A DNA stretch of 43,865 bases from Lysinibacillus sp. ZYM-1. GTDB lineage: Bacteria; Bacillota; Bacilli; Bacillales_A; Planococcaceae. The stretch lies in contig NZ_KQ465124.1 of the NCBI RefSeq assembly GCF_001308875.1, positions 45,193 through 89,057 on the forward strand, read 5' to 3'. Shown here piece after piece: positions 9,776 through 19,334 of this stretch. The first letter of the stretch is position 1. Every line of letters starts with the position of its first letter. A program made the position numbers and the translations under genes. The notes below the pieces were generated by a model. The model saw only the letters and a list, made by a program, of their open reading frames with translations, made no database searches and had not been told where the DNA came from.

Positions 9776-11155
9776 CTACTTCCTCACAAGCCACGCACAG
9801 CACTCAACATGTGTGGAGTGCGGGAACATATCTACTGGTTGAATTTCTTGTGTTCGATAGCCTCCGTCCTCTAAGATGCGAAGGTCGCGTGCTAGTGTGC
9901 CTGGGTTACAGGAGACATAGACTACTCGTTTTGGACGCTGCTCTAAAATAGTAGTTAAAAGTGCTTCATCACAGCCTTTACGCGGTGGATCGACGACGAG
10001 TACGTCAGCTTCCTTCCCTTCCTTATACCATCTCGGAATAACTTCCTCTGCTGGGCCAGCCTCAAAATAAGTATTTGTAATCCCATTGAGTACTGCGTTA
10101 CGTTTAGCATCTTCAATCGCTTGTGGGACAATTTCAACGCCCATGACTGCCTTTGCTTTTTGCGCAAGGAATAAAGAAATCGTACCAATTCCACAATATG
10201 CATCAATGACTCTTTCATCCCCCTGCAGGTCTGCATAATCAAGTGCTTGTTTATAGAGGACCTCTGTTTGCTCTGGGTTGACTTGATAGAAGGAACGAGC
10301 AGAAATTTCAAAGCGTACGTCGCCAATTGTGTCAATAATGACGTCCTTGCCCCAAAGGTTCAGTGTGTCATCACCAAAAATCACATTAGTTTTCTCATGA
10401 TTAACATTTTGCATAATCGAAGTGACGTTCGGAACAAGTTTTTGAATCACTGCAATGGCTGCCTCTTTTTGTGGGAACTTTTTATTTTTCGTCACGAGGA
10501 CAACCATGACTTCACCTGTTGCACGTGCCTTACGAATAACAACATGGCGCAACATTCCATCGTGGGAAAGTTCATTGTATGGGCGCATGCCTATCGCCGC
10601 TAATTCTTTTTTCAAGCCTGCTAAAATTGCATCTGCTTCTCCTGTTTGAATCAAGCAACGCTCCATATCCACAATGCTATGCGTCTTCGTTTTATAGAAA
10701 CCAGCAATAGCTTGACCTGCTTCATTTTCGGAGAAAGGAATTTGCGCTTTATTACGGTAATGCCATGGCTCTTTCATTCCTTTTACAGGCAGAACAGGTG
10801 CATCTATTTTGCCAATACGTTGCATCACATTGCGCACCATATTTTCTTTCCATTTGAGCTGTCCCTCATAAGATAGATGCTGTAATTGACAACCACCGCA
10901 TTGCTTAAAGTAATCACATGGAGCTTCTACTCGATCGGGTGATGGCTTAATAATATCTACAACTTTTGCAAAGCCATAATTTTTTAAAGTTTTCATCACA
11001 TGGATTTCGGCTGTTTCGTTCGGAAGTGCGCCTTGTATAAATAATGGATAGCCATCCACCTTAGCGACACCATTGCCATCATGTGTTAAGTCTTCTATAT
11101 AAACTGAAAGTCGTTCATTCTTTTTCACGGGTGCTGACATTCGTACATCCTCCAT
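9776..11155 (-). CDS. rlmCD: 23S rRNA (uracil-C5) methyltransferase, RlmCD type
   Basis: This SAM-dependent enzyme of the TrmA/RumA family methylates C5 of 23S rRNA uridines; the single Bacillus enzyme YefA/RlmCD modifies both 747 and 1939. An N-terminal TRAM domain is followed by iron-sulfur ligands Cys80, Cys86, Cys89 and Cys167. The SAM domain has [14 protein letters not shown] and [10 protein letters not shown]. The catalytic Cys416 lies in [11 protein letters not shown], with the base Glu451 near the end. Length is 459 residues. Two starts are possible: ATG 11155 with AAGGAGATT upstream, or ATG 11140 with GGAGG upstream, giving 454 residues. In B. subtilis this gene also neighbours dgkB. 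I cannot prove dual site specificity from sequence. Confidence 0.9.
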   Translation of the reverse strand: MEDVRMSAPVKKNERLSVYIEDLTHDGNGVAKVDGYPLFIQGALPNETAEIHVMKTLKNYGFAKVVDIIKPSPDRVEAPCDYFKQCGGCQLQHLSYEGQLKWKENMVRNVMQRIGKIDAPVLPVKGMKEPWHYRNKAQIPFSENEAGQAIAGFYKTKTHSIVDMERCLIQTGEADAILAGLKKELAAIGMRPYNELSHDGMLRHVVIRKARATGEVMVVLVTKNKKFPQKEAAIAVIQKLVPNVTSIMQNVNHEKTNVIFGDDTLNLWGKDVIIDTIGDVRFEISARSFYQVNPEQTEVLYKQALDYADLQGDERVIDAYCGIGTISLFLAQKAKAVMGVEIVPQAIEDAKRNAVLNGITNTYFEAGPAEEVIPRWYKEGKEADVLVVDPPRKGCDEALLTTILEQRPKRVVYVSCNPGTLARDLRILEDGGYRTQEIQPVDMFPHSTHVECCAWLVRK

Positions 11156-11230
11156 TTCAATCTCCTTATTGTAGCATGTGTTGGCGAATGAAAAAAGAAC
11201 AAGACTTGCCCGTTATGCGGTTCTTCTAAC

Positions 11231-11265
11231 TAACTTGAAAAAAGAGCCGCTATTCGCGACTCTTT
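11231..11265 (-). terminator. Intrinsic terminator after cydS
   Basis: AAAGAGTCGC and GCGGCTCTTT (11241-11265) pair with one wobble around a 5-base loop. TTTTTTCAAG follows on the minus strand. The stem overlaps the last codons of the small CydS-like gene and ends the cyd transcript. Confidence 0.85.
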
Positions 11266-11372
11266 CCTTGCTCTTTTGTTATATGATAATCCCTTGGTGC
11301 CCACCAAAATGCACACAAGATTCCAAGAATGACGACAATAAAAGGCGCATAAAAAATTAAAAAACTTTGCAT
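11250..11372 (-). CDS. cydS: Cytochrome bd oxidase small subunit, CydS-like
   Basis: This 40-residue protein begins MQSFLIFYAPF, has one hydrophobic span (IVVILGILCAFWW) and a charged tail (APRDYHITKEQGKSRE). The start, the YAP motif, the AFW at the end of the span and the following Asp-x-His closely resemble CydS, the third subunit seen in the Geobacillus cytochrome bd structure. AGGAGG lies ten bases before the ATG at 11372. The gene starts 15 bases after the cydB stop, and a terminator overlaps its end, so it is the last gene of cydA-cydB-cydS. It probably packs against CydA in the membrane. The match is from memory of the family, not from an alignment. Confidence 0.8.
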   Translation of the reverse strand: MQSFLIFYAPFIVVILGILCAFWWAPRDYHITKEQGKSRE

Positions 11373-11386
11373 ACACTAATTTCCTC

Positions 11387-12412
11387 CTATGCGTGATTGT
11401 CTTCTTTTCCGGTCACATAGTTTTTATTGAACAAGAATAATTTCATCAATAAATAAAGTGATGGAAGTAGGAGACACAGTCCTAAAATAAAAGCAATGAT
11501 TAAAGCAATTGCCATTTGTGTACTTGTGAAGCCATCATAAATCGTTAAATATGGATACAGTAAATATGGATATTGCGCAATACCATAAGCGAAGAATGCT
11601 ACTGCAAATTGAGCAATAAGAAGCACAACTGCAAGCCCATATTTTTTACGCATTGCAATGAGGAACACTGTAATCACAAATAATATGGCTGATATTGCAA
11701 ACATCCACCATAAATTCACCATGTGACCATAACTTTCAGGGTTAATGGATTTCATCTCATACATGATGCCTAGTGCGCTGATCATCAAAGGAGCTGCCCA
11801 AACAAGTGCATATTTTCGCATTAGCTTCGTAGCTTCCTTGTCATTCGCTTTATGTGCATACCAAGTTAAAAATACTGCAGAAATGTAAAGTACAGCGGCA
11901 ATACTCAGTACCACAATGCTCCAAGCAAATGGACTCGTATATAAAGTCCAGTAGTTTAATACGGGCTGCCCATTAACGAGATCCACATACCCTCCACCAG
12001 CAATAGCAAAGACAACAGACAAAGATGCAGGAATTAATAAACCTGCTACACCATATGTCAGCGTATAACCAATATGTCCTCTCGTACCATAGGATTCAAA
12101 GGCATAGTAGGAGCCCCGAATAGCCAATAGTACAAGTGAAATACTGACGGGTACAAGTAAAATTGTTCCGTAGTAAAAAGCTGTTTGCGGGAAAAATCCT
12201 ACAATTCCTACAAAGAAGAATACCAAAAAGACATTGGTTACTTCCCAAACAGGTGATAAATATCTTTTAATAATATTCGTTAAAATATGATTCTTCCCTA
12301 TCAGTAGGCTATAAGCGTTAAAGAAACCAGCACCGAAATCAATCGATGCGACAATGACATAGCCAAATAGGAAAATCCACAATACTGAAATACCTAGAAT
12401 CTCTAATGTCAT
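11387..12412 (-). CDS. cydB: Cytochrome bd ubiquinol oxidase subunit II
   Basis: CydB is the structural membrane subunit of the bd-type quinol oxidase, which reduces oxygen to water at low oxygen tension without pumping protons. It has 341 residues and many hydrophobic spans. The start MTLEILGISVLWIFLFGYV and the VASIDFGAGF region are typical. The start codon overlaps the cydA stop by four bases (ATGA), indicating translational coupling. No cydC or cydD genes follow; in B. subtilis they are part of the cyd operon, so the maturation transporter must lie elsewhere or be missing. Confidence 0.95.
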   Translation of the reverse strand: MTLEILGISVLWIFLFGYVIVASIDFGAGFFNAYSLLIGKNHILTNIIKRYLSPVWEVTNVFLVFFFVGIVGFFPQTAFYYGTILLVPVSISLVLLAIRGSYYAFESYGTRGHIGYTLTYGVAGLLIPASLSVVFAIAGGGYVDLVNGQPVLNYWTLYTSPFAWSIVVLSIAAVLYISAVFLTWYAHKANDKEATKLMRKYALVWAAPLMISALGIMYEMKSINPESYGHMVNLWWMFAISAILFVITVFLIAMRKKYGLAVVLLIAQFAVAFFAYGIAQYPYLLYPYLTIYDGFTSTQMAIALIIAFILGLCLLLPSLYLLMKLFLFNKNYVTGKEDNHA

Positions 12413-13755
12413 AGGATGTCACCGCCTTTTTCAGAGTGGCGATCTTCAATCTCACGCTCAATTGGATTCTTTTTAAACATTCGCACCAAGACGACAATAC
12501 TTCCTACCGCTAATACTGCATATACACCTGCAAACAACAACAACATTAAATCCACATGATCACTCGTTGTGGCCCCTTCTGGTGTTCGCATCAAACCATA
12601 AAGAATCCATGGTTGACGTCCAACCTCTGCAAGCCACCATCCTGCTTCAATGGCAATGATAGAAAGTGGGCCACCTGCCACAATGATCCATCGATACCAG
12701 CGTGAATGAATAAACTGCCAGCCCCGTGCTTTCCCTACAACATACAGTAATGAAACTAGCACCATAAACATACCAATGGAAACCATGATATCAAAGAGAT
12801 AATGAATATAGAGTGGTGGTAGATCCTCTTCATCGAATTGATCTAATCCAATTACCTCTGCGTTAGGATTAAAATGTGCAAGAATGCTTAAAGCATACGG
12901 AATTTTGATGGCATATTTCACTTCTTCTCCATCTAGCACGCCAAATAAGACAAGAGAAGCCTTTCCTTCCGTTTCAAAATGCCATTCCGCTGCGGCTAAT
13001 TTTTCTGGTTGATATTCCGCTAAGTATTTTCCTGAGAAATCTCCAATCACAGCTGCTGCAATGGAGAAAATTAAGCCAATTTTCATCAGTAACAATAATG
13101 ATTTTTTATGGTATACATGTTTCGATCCTTTAAGCATTCGGTATCCTGCTATAGCTGCTAGAACAAATGCAGATGTCATATACGCTGTTACCAGTACATG
13201 CGCCACCTTTGTCGGCATAGCAGGGTTAAACATCGCTAAGAAGGGTTGGATATTAACAAGGTTCCCGTCGACAATATCGAAGCCTCTCGGGGCATTCATA
13301 AAGGCATTCACAATTGTAATAAATACAGCCGACATCGATGCACCTACTGCAACTGGAATTAACAATAGCATATGCTTTTTCTGACTATCGAAGCGGTCCC
13401 AAGTATATAAATAAATGCCCAAAAATATAGCTTCAAAGAAAAATGCAAACGTTTCCAAAAAAAGTGGTAAAGCAATGGTTTGGCCAGCTAGTTGCATAAA
13501 GTTGGGCCATAATAATGATAGTTGTAAGCCAATTGCGGTGCCAGTCACAACACCCACTGCAACCGTAATGACGAAGCCACGTGCCCAGCGTCTTGCCATT
13601 AAAATATAATGCTCATCATTCTTTTTATACCCAGTCCATTGAGCAATCATGATCATTAACGGGACACCGACACCTATCGTTGCATAAATAATGTGGAACG
13701 ATAAAGTTAACTCCGTTAATGCACGACTCCAATAGACTGCTGATTCGTTTATCAT
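12409..13755 (-). CDS. cydA: Cytochrome bd ubiquinol oxidase subunit I
   Basis: CydA holds the three haems and the quinol site. I start it at the ATG at 13755 (Met-Ile-Asn-Glu-Ser), which has GGGGG seven bases upstream and gives 448 residues; an upstream start would include the shifted reading of another small frame. His21 (SFHIIYA), His186 (KVAHVLV), Met324 and Glu377 (GWWLAEVGRQPW) fall where haem ligands lie in the Geobacillus enzyme, allowing one residue of offset. The Q-loop has YQPEKLAAAEW and is of the short Firmicute type. It is preceded by a 40-codon membrane peptide frame and followed by cydB with a four-base overlap. Confidence 0.96.
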   Translation of the reverse strand: MINESAVYWSRALTELTLSFHIIYATIGVGVPLMIMIAQWTGYKKNDEHYILMARRWARGFVITVAVGVVTGTAIGLQLSLLWPNFMQLAGQTIALPLFLETFAFFFEAIFLGIYLYTWDRFDSQKKHMLLLIPVAVGASMSAVFITIVNAFMNAPRGFDIVDGNLVNIQPFLAMFNPAMPTKVAHVLVTAYMTSAFVLAAIAGYRMLKGSKHVYHKKSLLLLMKIGLIFSIAAAVIGDFSGKYLAEYQPEKLAAAEWHFETEGKASLVLFGVLDGEEVKYAIKIPYALSILAHFNPNAEVIGLDQFDEEDLPPLYIHYLFDIMVSIGMFMVLVSLLYVVGKARGWQFIHSRWYRWIIVAGGPLSIIAIEAGWWLAEVGRQPWILYGLMRTPEGATTSDHVDLMLLLFAGVYAVLAVGSIVVLVRMFKKNPIEREIEDRHSEKGGDIL

Positions 13756-13766
13756 CTCATTGCCCC

Positions 13767-13889
13767 CTAGCTTCCAAATATTCTTCCAAGAATGGAAAGT
13801 AGCATAATAATTGCAACACCAAAGCTTAGCCAAATAAGCTTCTTCTCCTGTGACTTATACAAAAGCAACACTTCCTTTCCCTTATCCAT
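13767..13889 (-). CDS. Putative small single-span membrane protein upstream of cydA
   Basis: A 40-codon frame runs from ATG 13889 to TAG 13767-13769. It has a charged N-terminal part (MDKGKEVLLLYKSQEKK), one hydrophobic span (LIWLSFGVAIIMLLSILG) and a short basic end (RIFGS). Its stop overlaps the ribosome binding site of cydA, a layout typical of coupled genes. The ATG has only a weak GGGG-rich site upstream. A TTG about nine codons later has AAAGGAAG at good spacing and would give 31 residues. I do not recognise the sequence. Position and topology suggest an accessory peptide of cytochrome bd, in analogy with CydX or CydS; this is inference. Confidence 0.5.
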   Translation of the reverse strand: MDKGKEVLLLYKSQEKKLIWLSFGVAIIMLLSILGRIFGS

Positions 13890-14139
13890 ACCCCATTTTC
13901 CACTATTACAACGAAAAAAACCTTTATAATGGACCGAAATTTCAGCCTATTAATAAGGTTTCAAATTTTGTTCAAGTAATATACGCACATTTGCCAAACA
14001 TTTTTCTTAATTCATTCACAATCCCTAATTCTTCGCTGCGGGCTATTTGATTTAGTCTATTATCTTTTTAATCGTTTGATACGAAATTTTAGGTGGAGTT
14101 TTCCCATCTTTGAGTGCTGAACAGTTCTTAGATTCTTTT
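13890..14139 (-). other. Region upstream of the cyd genes
   Basis: About 250 AT-rich bases lie between the dgkB terminator and the cyd genes and should hold the cyd promoter. I see no promoter pair with good boxes and spacing. A TTGTGAA half-site (minus strand, near 14018) recalls one arm of a Rex operator, but the second arm is poor. No gene is supported. Confidence 0.3.
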
Positions 14140-14181
14140 ATACAAAAAAGCTCCTCCTCGCTAAAACGAAGATGAGCTTTT
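14140..14181 (-). terminator. Intrinsic terminator after dgkB
   Basis: AAAAGCTC and GAGCTTTT (14146-14181) form the base of a stem that continues with partial pairing (TCTTCG against CGAGGA). On the minus strand TTTTTTGT follows. It lies directly after the dgkB stop. Confidence 0.8.
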
Positions 14182-14187
14182 CATGTA

Positions 14188-15102
14188 TTATATACGGTCC
14201 TCTTCGCGAATATCTGCAAGAGGGACAAAAATATCGATGTGACGTTTTAAATTTTCAAAGGTAGCTGGAGCATCTCCGCCATATTCGCCATCTAGGTTAA
14301 GATGTACTTCGTTTTCAGTAGTGACTTTGACAACGCTCGCTTTTTTGTAGATAACACGGTCATCATTTAAATGCTCGCCTCTTAATGCCATGGCAGCCAG
14401 CTGAATAAACTCCGGTAGGCTAACTTTTTTTAACACTAATAATGTAAAGTATCCATCGTTAATACTTGCGTCGGGTGCAAGCTTTTCAAAGCCTCCTACA
14501 GAGTTAGTTAAACCACATAGGAACATCATGGCATCGCCATCAAACACTTCGCCATCATATTCAATACGCATATGGGAGGCTTTGATGGATGGAATCATCT
14601 CTACTGCTTTTAAATAATAGGCTAACTGGCCAAGCATTGTTTTCATTTTACTTGGTACTTCATATGTTAGCTCAGTAATGCGTCCGCCAGCAGCAATATT
14701 GATGAAGTAACGTTCGCCATTTAATAGACCGACGTCCACTGGTAATGTGTCGCCTTGAATAATAATGTCCACAGCCTCATCAATATTTCGAGGGATATGC
14801 ACGGCACGGGCAAAATCATTTGTAGTGCCCATTGGAATTAGACCAACTTTTGGACGGTTTTCAAATGGACTTACACCTGAAACAACTTCATTTAATGTGC
14901 CATCTCCACCAACTGCGATGATTATGTCAAAGCCACGGTCTACTGCATCTTTTGCTGCAAGTGTTGCATCGCCTTCACCGGTTGTTGCGTGACAGGATGT
15001 TTCATAGCCTGCTACTTCTAATTTTTCCAACACCTCTGGTAGATGTTTCTTAAACGCTTCACGTCCAGATGTAGGATTATAAATGATTCTTGCTCGTTTC
15101 AT
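14188..15102 (-). CDS. dgkB: Diacylglycerol kinase, soluble DgkB type
   Basis: This lipid kinase returns diacylglycerol released during lipoteichoic acid synthesis to phosphatidic acid. It has the DAGK catalytic fold: YNPTSGRE near residue 8, the nucleotide motif VGGDGTLNE near 66-74 and GTTNDFAR near 93. The start is placed at the ATG at 15102 (Met-Lys-Arg-Ala-Arg), with GGAAGG six bases upstream. This gives 304 residues, against about 303 in B. subtilis. An upstream start would add 13 residues without a binding site. Its position next to rlmCD is conserved in B. subtilis, although the cyd genes and others lie between them here. Confidence 0.93.
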   Translation of the reverse strand: MKRARIIYNPTSGREAFKKHLPEVLEKLEVAGYETSCHATTGEGDATLAAKDAVDRGFDIIIAVGGDGTLNEVVSGVSPFENRPKVGLIPMGTTNDFARAVHIPRNIDEAVDIIIQGDTLPVDVGLLNGERYFINIAAGGRITELTYEVPSKMKTMLGQLAYYLKAVEMIPSIKASHMRIEYDGEVFDGDAMMFLCGLTNSVGGFEKLAPDASINDGYFTLLVLKKVSLPEFIQLAAMALRGEHLNDDRVIYKKASVVKVTTENEVHLNLDGEYGGDAPATFENLKRHIDIFVPLADIREEDRI

Positions 15103-15174
15103 AACATACCTTCCTGCTTCATAAGATTCTATTTCATTCAACGAATTACTCGCTAAAATGTTGCTTTACGTTTG

Positions 15175-15738
15175 TTATTTTTGGAATGCGTTTGTAACCT
15201 GCTTTTTAAAATCTTCATAGACATACGTCCAATACGATTGGTTCGTCATATTTTCTTCACGAATTTCCGCATAAAGAGCCTTTTGGGCTTCTTCAAATGC
15301 TGGATCTTCTTTATCTGGTAAGCTTGCACGCTTTGTTACTACAAGCTCTTGTAATTCAGGTGCACGTGGACCCCATTTTGCAATAACCTCACCAGTGCCA
15401 TCTATTAACAAGTAAATAGGAATAGCACGACCTCCATTTGTTAGATAGCGATCAATTAGATCTGTATCTGCATCGCGGAACACTGTACGCATGTCTAATC
15501 CAGCTGCTTCAGCAACGCGGCGAACAATTGGATTGTTTAACATAGCATCTCCGCACCAATCTTCTGTAATCGTTAAAATTTTTGGCTGTTTGTCTTTTAA
15601 TAATTCAATGAAACCGTCGTTTGTTGGCACTGTAAAACCGTCATAAATATGGAAACTCTCTTCTTTAAGAGTCGTCATATTCTCCATATATTGTTGAATC
15701 GAAATCGCTTCATTAAAATATTGTTGTTCTGTTTTCAT
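15175..15738 (-). CDS. Thioredoxin-like protein with a single active-site cysteine
   Basis: The 187-residue protein has a thioredoxin fold of the Thioredoxin_9 type. ILTITEDWCGDA is near residue 60, followed by a region ending with the cis-proline GRAIPIYLLID. The usual CxxC is reduced to Cys-Gly-Asp, so the second cysteine is missing. A disulfide reductase of classical type is therefore unlikely; a thiol transferase, mixed-disulfide or binding role is possible. The start at ATG 15738 has AAGGGGGACG upstream. A longer frame would begin inside the gatB terminator and is rejected. It lies between gatB and dgkB, separated from gatB by a terminator, so it has its own promoter, which I could not place. 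Confidence 0.8.
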   Translation of the reverse strand: MKTEQQYFNEAISIQQYMENMTTLKEESFHIYDGFTVPTNDGFIELLKDKQPKILTITEDWCGDAMLNNPIVRRVAEAAGLDMRTVFRDADTDLIDRYLTNGGRAIPIYLLIDGTGEVIAKWGPRAPELQELVVTKRASLPDKEDPAFEEAQKALYAEIREENMTNQSYWTYVYEDFKKQVTNAFQK

Positions 15739-15837
15739 TGGTTCGTCCCCCTTATGATTGTCTATTTTATATTTTGCTATGAATACTCCTTTTAAACAAC
15801 TATAAAGTTTTACAAATTGCAAATTTGTTACATTTAT

Positions 15838-15880
15838 GAAAAACAATAGCCGAGAAAGCGATTATGCTCTCTCGGCTATT
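15838..15880 (-). terminator. Intrinsic terminator after gatB
   Basis: AATAGCCGAGA and TCTCGGCTATT (15845-15880) pair over 11 bases. GTTTTTC follows on the minus strand. It closes the gatCAB transcript. Confidence 0.9.
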
Positions 15881-15896
15881 ATGTTACAACGAGTAA

Positions 15897-17324
15897 TTAT
15901 CGTTTGGCAATTTCTTGTTGCAATAATTTATTCACCATTGGAGGATTCGCTTGACCTTTAGTAGCTTTCATAATTTGACCAACTAAGAAGCCAATAGCAC
16001 GATCCTTACCATTTTTAAAGTCTTCGATAGATTGCGCATTGTTATCTAAAACTTCTGTAACAATTGCCAGTAGTGCACCTTCATCAGAAATTTGAACTAA
16101 ACCTTTTGCTTTCACAATCTCCTGCGCAGAACCGCCATTTTCAACTAATTCAGCAAACACTTTTTTACCGATCTTAGAAGAAATTGTACCGTCAGTGATT
16201 AATTTCACCATTTCTGCAAGATTTACTGGTGTTAACGCAGTATCTTTTAAGTCTTTTTGTTCCGCGTTTAAGTACGCAGAAATATCACCCATTAACCAGT
16301 TAGCAGAAAGTTTCGCGTCTGCACCGTTCATGATCATTGCCTCGAAGAAGTCAGAAATTTCTTTAGAAATAACAAGAACTCCTGCATCATATGGTGTTAA
16401 TCCTAACTCTTCAACATAGCGTTTTTTACGAGCATCTGGAAGTTCAGGAATTTCGGATTTAACTCGCTCTAGCCATGCATCGTCAATAGAAAGTCGAACC
16501 AAGTCTGGCTCTGGGAAGTAACGGTAATCATCTGTACCTTCTTTAACACGCATTAAAATAGTTTTACCTGTTTTTTCATCGAAACGGCGTGTTTCTTGCT
16601 CAATAACCCCACCTGATAATAATACATCTGCTTGACGTAATTCTTCATGCTCTAAACCACGACGAACATAGTTGAAAGAATTCAGGTTTTTAAGTTCAGT
16701 TTTTGTACCAAATTCTTCTTGACCATAAGGACGAATAGAAATGTTGGCATCACAACGAAGTGAACCTTCTTCCATCTTACAGTCAGATACATCTGTATAT
16801 TGAATAATTGATTTTATTTTTTCTAGATAAGCATAAGCTTCGTTTGGTGTACGAATATCTGGCTCAGAAACGATTTCAACAAGTGGTGTACCTTGACGGT
16901 TAAAGTCCACTAAAGAGTGATCCCCAGCATGTGAAAGTTTACCAGCATCTTCTTCCATATGCAGACGAGTAATACCGATACGTTTTGTATAGCCATCTAC
17001 TTCAATGTCAATCCAGCCGTTTTTACCAATTGGTTTATCAAATTGTGAAATTTGATAAGCTTTCGGATTATCCGGATAGAAGTAGTTTTTACGGTCAAAT
17101 TTTGTTTCTTGTTCGATTTCCATATTGAGTGCAAGAGCGGCACGCATAGCGAAATCTACCACATTTTTATTTAGAACTGGTAGGACACCAGGATAACCTA
17201 AATCGATTACTGTTGTATTTGTATTTGGTTCAGCACCAAAGTGAGCTGGTGCTGGTGAGAAGATTTTTGAGTTTGTTTTTAACTCAACGTGTACTTCTAA
17301 ACCAATGACTGTTTCAAAGTTCAT
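15897..17324 (-). CDS. gatB: Aspartyl/glutamyl-tRNA amidotransferase subunit B
   Basis: GatB binds misacylated Glu-tRNA(Gln) or Asp-tRNA(Asn) and activates the acyl group with ATP. GatA then supplies ammonia to form the amide. The start [19 protein letters not shown] is diagnostic. A C-terminal GatB/YqeY domain ends with [16 protein letters not shown] start it at the ATG at 17324, which lies one base after the gatA stop and has GGGAGGG upstream. This gives 475 residues, as in Bacillus. A longer frame overlapping gatA is not supported. Confidence 0.97.
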   Translation of the reverse strand: MNFETVIGLEVHVELKTNSKIFSPAPAHFGAEPNTNTTVIDLGYPGVLPVLNKNVVDFAMRAALALNMEIEQETKFDRKNYFYPDNPKAYQISQFDKPIGKNGWIDIEVDGYTKRIGITRLHMEEDAGKLSHAGDHSLVDFNRQGTPLVEIVSEPDIRTPNEAYAYLEKIKSIIQYTDVSDCKMEEGSLRCDANISIRPYGQEEFGTKTELKNLNSFNYVRRGLEHEELRQADVLLSGGVIEQETRRFDEKTGKTILMRVKEGTDDYRYFPEPDLVRLSIDDAWLERVKSEIPELPDARKKRYVEELGLTPYDAGVLVISKEISDFFEAMIMNGADAKLSANWLMGDISAYLNAEQKDLKDTALTPVNLAEMVKLITDGTISSKIGKKVFAELVENGGSAQEIVKAKGLVQISDEGALLAIVTEVLDNNAQSIEDFKNGKDRAIGFLVGQIMKATKGQANPPMVNKLLQQEIAKR

Positions 17325-17325
17325 G

Positions 17326-18789
17326 TTATTTTCCCTCCCACATTTGAGGAACTTGTTTATGGAACTCTGTTGCTTGTTCAAAAGCATGAGCTACACGGTA
17401 AATAGTTGCTTCATCAAAATATTTACCAATAATTTGTAAACCTAGTGGTAGTCCGTTTTCAAAGCCACAAGGAATTGAAATCGCAGGTACGCCCGCTAAG
17501 TTCATCGGGATTGTTAAAATATCGTTTGCATACATTGTCATCGGATCATCAACGTTTTCACCAATTTTGAATGCTGGTGTTGGAGATGTAGGTCCAATGA
17601 TAACATCAAAGTCTTCAAATACTTTGTCATAGTCTGCTTTGATCAGTGTACGTGCTTGTTGTGCTTTTTTGTAATACGCATCATACGTACCTGCACTTAG
17701 TGAGTAAGTTCCAAGCATGATACGGCGCTTTACTTCATCACCAAAACCTTGAGCACGTGTTTCTTTATAAAGGTCCATTAAATTTGTCACGTTTTCTGCA
17801 CGGAAACCATAACGGATACCATCGAAACGAGATAAGTTAGAAGACGCTTCGGATGAAGAAAGAATATAGTACGCAGCAAGTGCATACTTCGAATGCGGAA
17901 GAGATATTTCTTCTACAGTAGCACCTAAACCTTTTAATACCTCTAATGCAGCAAGCACTGATTGACGTGCTGCTTCGCCAACACCTTCACCAAGGAATTC
18001 TTTTGGTACTGCGATACGTAGGCCTTTAACATCACCAGTAAGAGCTGCAGCATAGTTTGGCACCTCTACATTAGCAGAAGTAGAATCATTTGGATCTAAG
18101 CCTGCAATAGCTTCAAGTAATAACGCATTATCTTCAACATTGCGTGTAATTGGTCCAATTTGATCTAAAGAAGATGCAAATGCTACTAGACCAAAACGAG
18201 ATACACGACCATATGTAGGTTTCATCCCTACAACACCACAGTAAGCTGCTGGTTGACGGATTGAACCACCTGTATCTGAGCCAAGAGAGAATGGTACTTC
18301 ACCTGCTGCTACAGAGGCTGCAGATGCACCTGAAGATCCCCCTGGTACGTGGTTTAAATTCCATGGGTTTTTAGTTGTTTTGTAGTATGAATTTTCATTA
18401 GATGAACCCATTGCAAACTCGTCCATGTTTAGTTTACCGACTGTAATCATACCGGCTTCACGTAGCTTGTTTACAACAGTTGCATCGTAAATTGGCATAA
18501 AGCCTTCAAGAATTTTAGAGGCACACGTTGTTTCTAAGCCTTCTGTTACGATGTTGTCTTTCACTCCGATTGGAAGACCGAAGAGTGGTCCACGTTCTTC
18601 AAATGGAACTTTATCCATTTCAGCAGCTAGTCCAGTTGCTTTTTCTTCGTTTGAAGCAAGGAATGCTTGTACATCGCCGTCTAGCTTTGCAATACGTTCG
18701 TATGCTTCTTTCGTTAAGTCAGCGATCGATAAGTTACCTGCTTTAATTTCTGCTTGTAACTCCTTAGCTGAACGTTCAAATAACGTCAT
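17326..18789 (-). CDS. gatA: Aspartyl/glutamyl-tRNA amidotransferase subunit A
   Basis: GatA is the glutaminase subunit of GatCAB. It is an amidase-signature protein of 487 residues with the Lys-Ser-Ser triad visible as Lys77 (IGVKDN), Ser152 (PGGSSG) and Ser176 ([10 protein letters not shown]). It releases ammonia from glutamine and passes it to GatB. GAGGA precedes the ATG at 18789. It follows gatC by 24 bases and is joined to gatB by a one-base gap. GatCAB replaces a glutaminyl-tRNA synthetase in these bacteria. Confidence 0.97.
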   Translation of the reverse strand: MTLFERSAKELQAEIKAGNLSIADLTKEAYERIAKLDGDVQAFLASNEEKATGLAAEMDKVPFEERGPLFGLPIGVKDNIVTEGLETTCASKILEGFMPIYDATVVNKLREAGMITVGKLNMDEFAMGSSNENSYYKTTKNPWNLNHVPGGSSGASAASVAAGEVPFSLGSDTGGSIRQPAAYCGVVGMKPTYGRVSRFGLVAFASSLDQIGPITRNVEDNALLLEAIAGLDPNDSTSANVEVPNYAAALTGDVKGLRIAVPKEFLGEGVGEAARQSVLAALEVLKGLGATVEEISLPHSKYALAAYYILSSSEASSNLSRFDGIRYGFRAENVTNLMDLYKETRAQGFGDEVKRRIMLGTYSLSAGTYDAYYKKAQQARTLIKADYDKVFEDFDVIIGPTSPTPAFKIGENVDDPMTMYANDILTIPMNLAGVPAISIPCGFENGLPLGLQIIGKYFDEATIYRVAHAFEQATEFHKQVPQMWEGK

Positions 18790-18813
18790 GAGGAATCCTC
18801 CTATGTTTTAGTA

Positions 18814-19101
18814 TTACATGATAGCTGGTACTTTTACTTGACCATCTTCTTGTTCTTTTACGTTTAACATCATTACTTCACGGTCTAGACCTTTTACTGC
18901 CACGTCTTCACGCATTATATTGACTAATGGTAAAACATGTGTTGTTGGTTCAACATTCGTTGTATCTAGCTCGTTTAATTGCTCTGCAAAGTCTGTAATT
19001 TTGCCAAGCTGTTCAGCAAATTTCTCTGCTTCTTCTTCTGTAATTGCAAGACGTGCTAAATTTGCCACGTGCTTTACTTCTTCTTTTGTTAATTTAGCCA
19101 T
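18814..19101 (-). CDS. gatC: Aspartyl/glutamyl-tRNA amidotransferase subunit C
   Basis: GatC is the 95-residue linker subunit that wraps around and stabilises GatA. The start [20 protein letters not shown] and the phrase [15 protein letters not shown] are typical. GGAGGTG lies before the ATG at 19101. It is the first gene of gatC-gatA-gatB. Confidence 0.96.
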   Translation of the reverse strand: MAKLTKEEVKHVANLARLAITEEEAEKFAEQLGKITDFAEQLNELDTTNVEPTTHVLPLVNIMREDVAVKGLDREVMMLNVKEQEDGQVKVPAIM

Positions 19102-19299
19102 TTTTCACACCTCCGAATACTTGTTCAATTCATTGTTTTTATTGATAACAATAGGGTTGAATAAAGTTAACCATGCCAATAATCATAACATTTTTCATAT
19201 TAAAAATCACAACTTTCACCAAAAATATAGAAACTTTCACTACTATAACGAAGTGTTGTCAATCTATACCAATGGTTTCCCTTCAATTCTATATGTCTA
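19102..19299 (-). other. Upstream region of gatC
   Basis: About 200 AT-rich bases should hold the gatCAB promoter. A TTGACA is present on the minus strand near 19243, but no matching -10 box lies at 16-18 bases. A TTGTGA/TATGAT pair has a 19-base spacer. No T-box or other leader RNA structure is recognisable. Confidence 0.3.
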
Positions 19300-19334
19300 C
19301 ATAAAAATATAGCCAGCTCAAAGGCTGACTATAT
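19300..19334 (-). terminator. Intrinsic terminator after camS
   Basis: ATATAGTCAGC and GCTGGCTATAT (19307-19334) pair with one wobble around a 6-base loop. TTTTTAT follows on the minus strand. The stem overlaps the camS stop codon and ends the pcrB-pcrA-ligA-camS run. Confidence 0.85.

Noticed and set aside
13756..13833. A longer CydA start reading through Trp/Cys/Tyr-rich residues
   Set aside because: These codons are a shifted reading of the small membrane peptide frame; the ATG at 13755 has a strong binding site and fits the family.
14010..14030. Possible Rex operator upstream of the cyd genes
   Set aside because: Only one arm (TTGTGAA) is good; the opposite arm does not match, so no operator is claimed.
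14050..14170. A minus-strand frame of about 38 codons ending near 14070, translating as SALKDGKTPPKISYQTIKKI
   Set aside because: It looks protein-like at its end, but the 5' part runs through the dgkB terminator and no ATG/GTG/TTG start lies in frame behind the AGGAGG.
15739..15846. A 36-residue N-terminal extension of the thioredoxin-like protein
   Set aside because: It would start within the gatB terminator; the ATG at 15738 has a good ribosome binding site.
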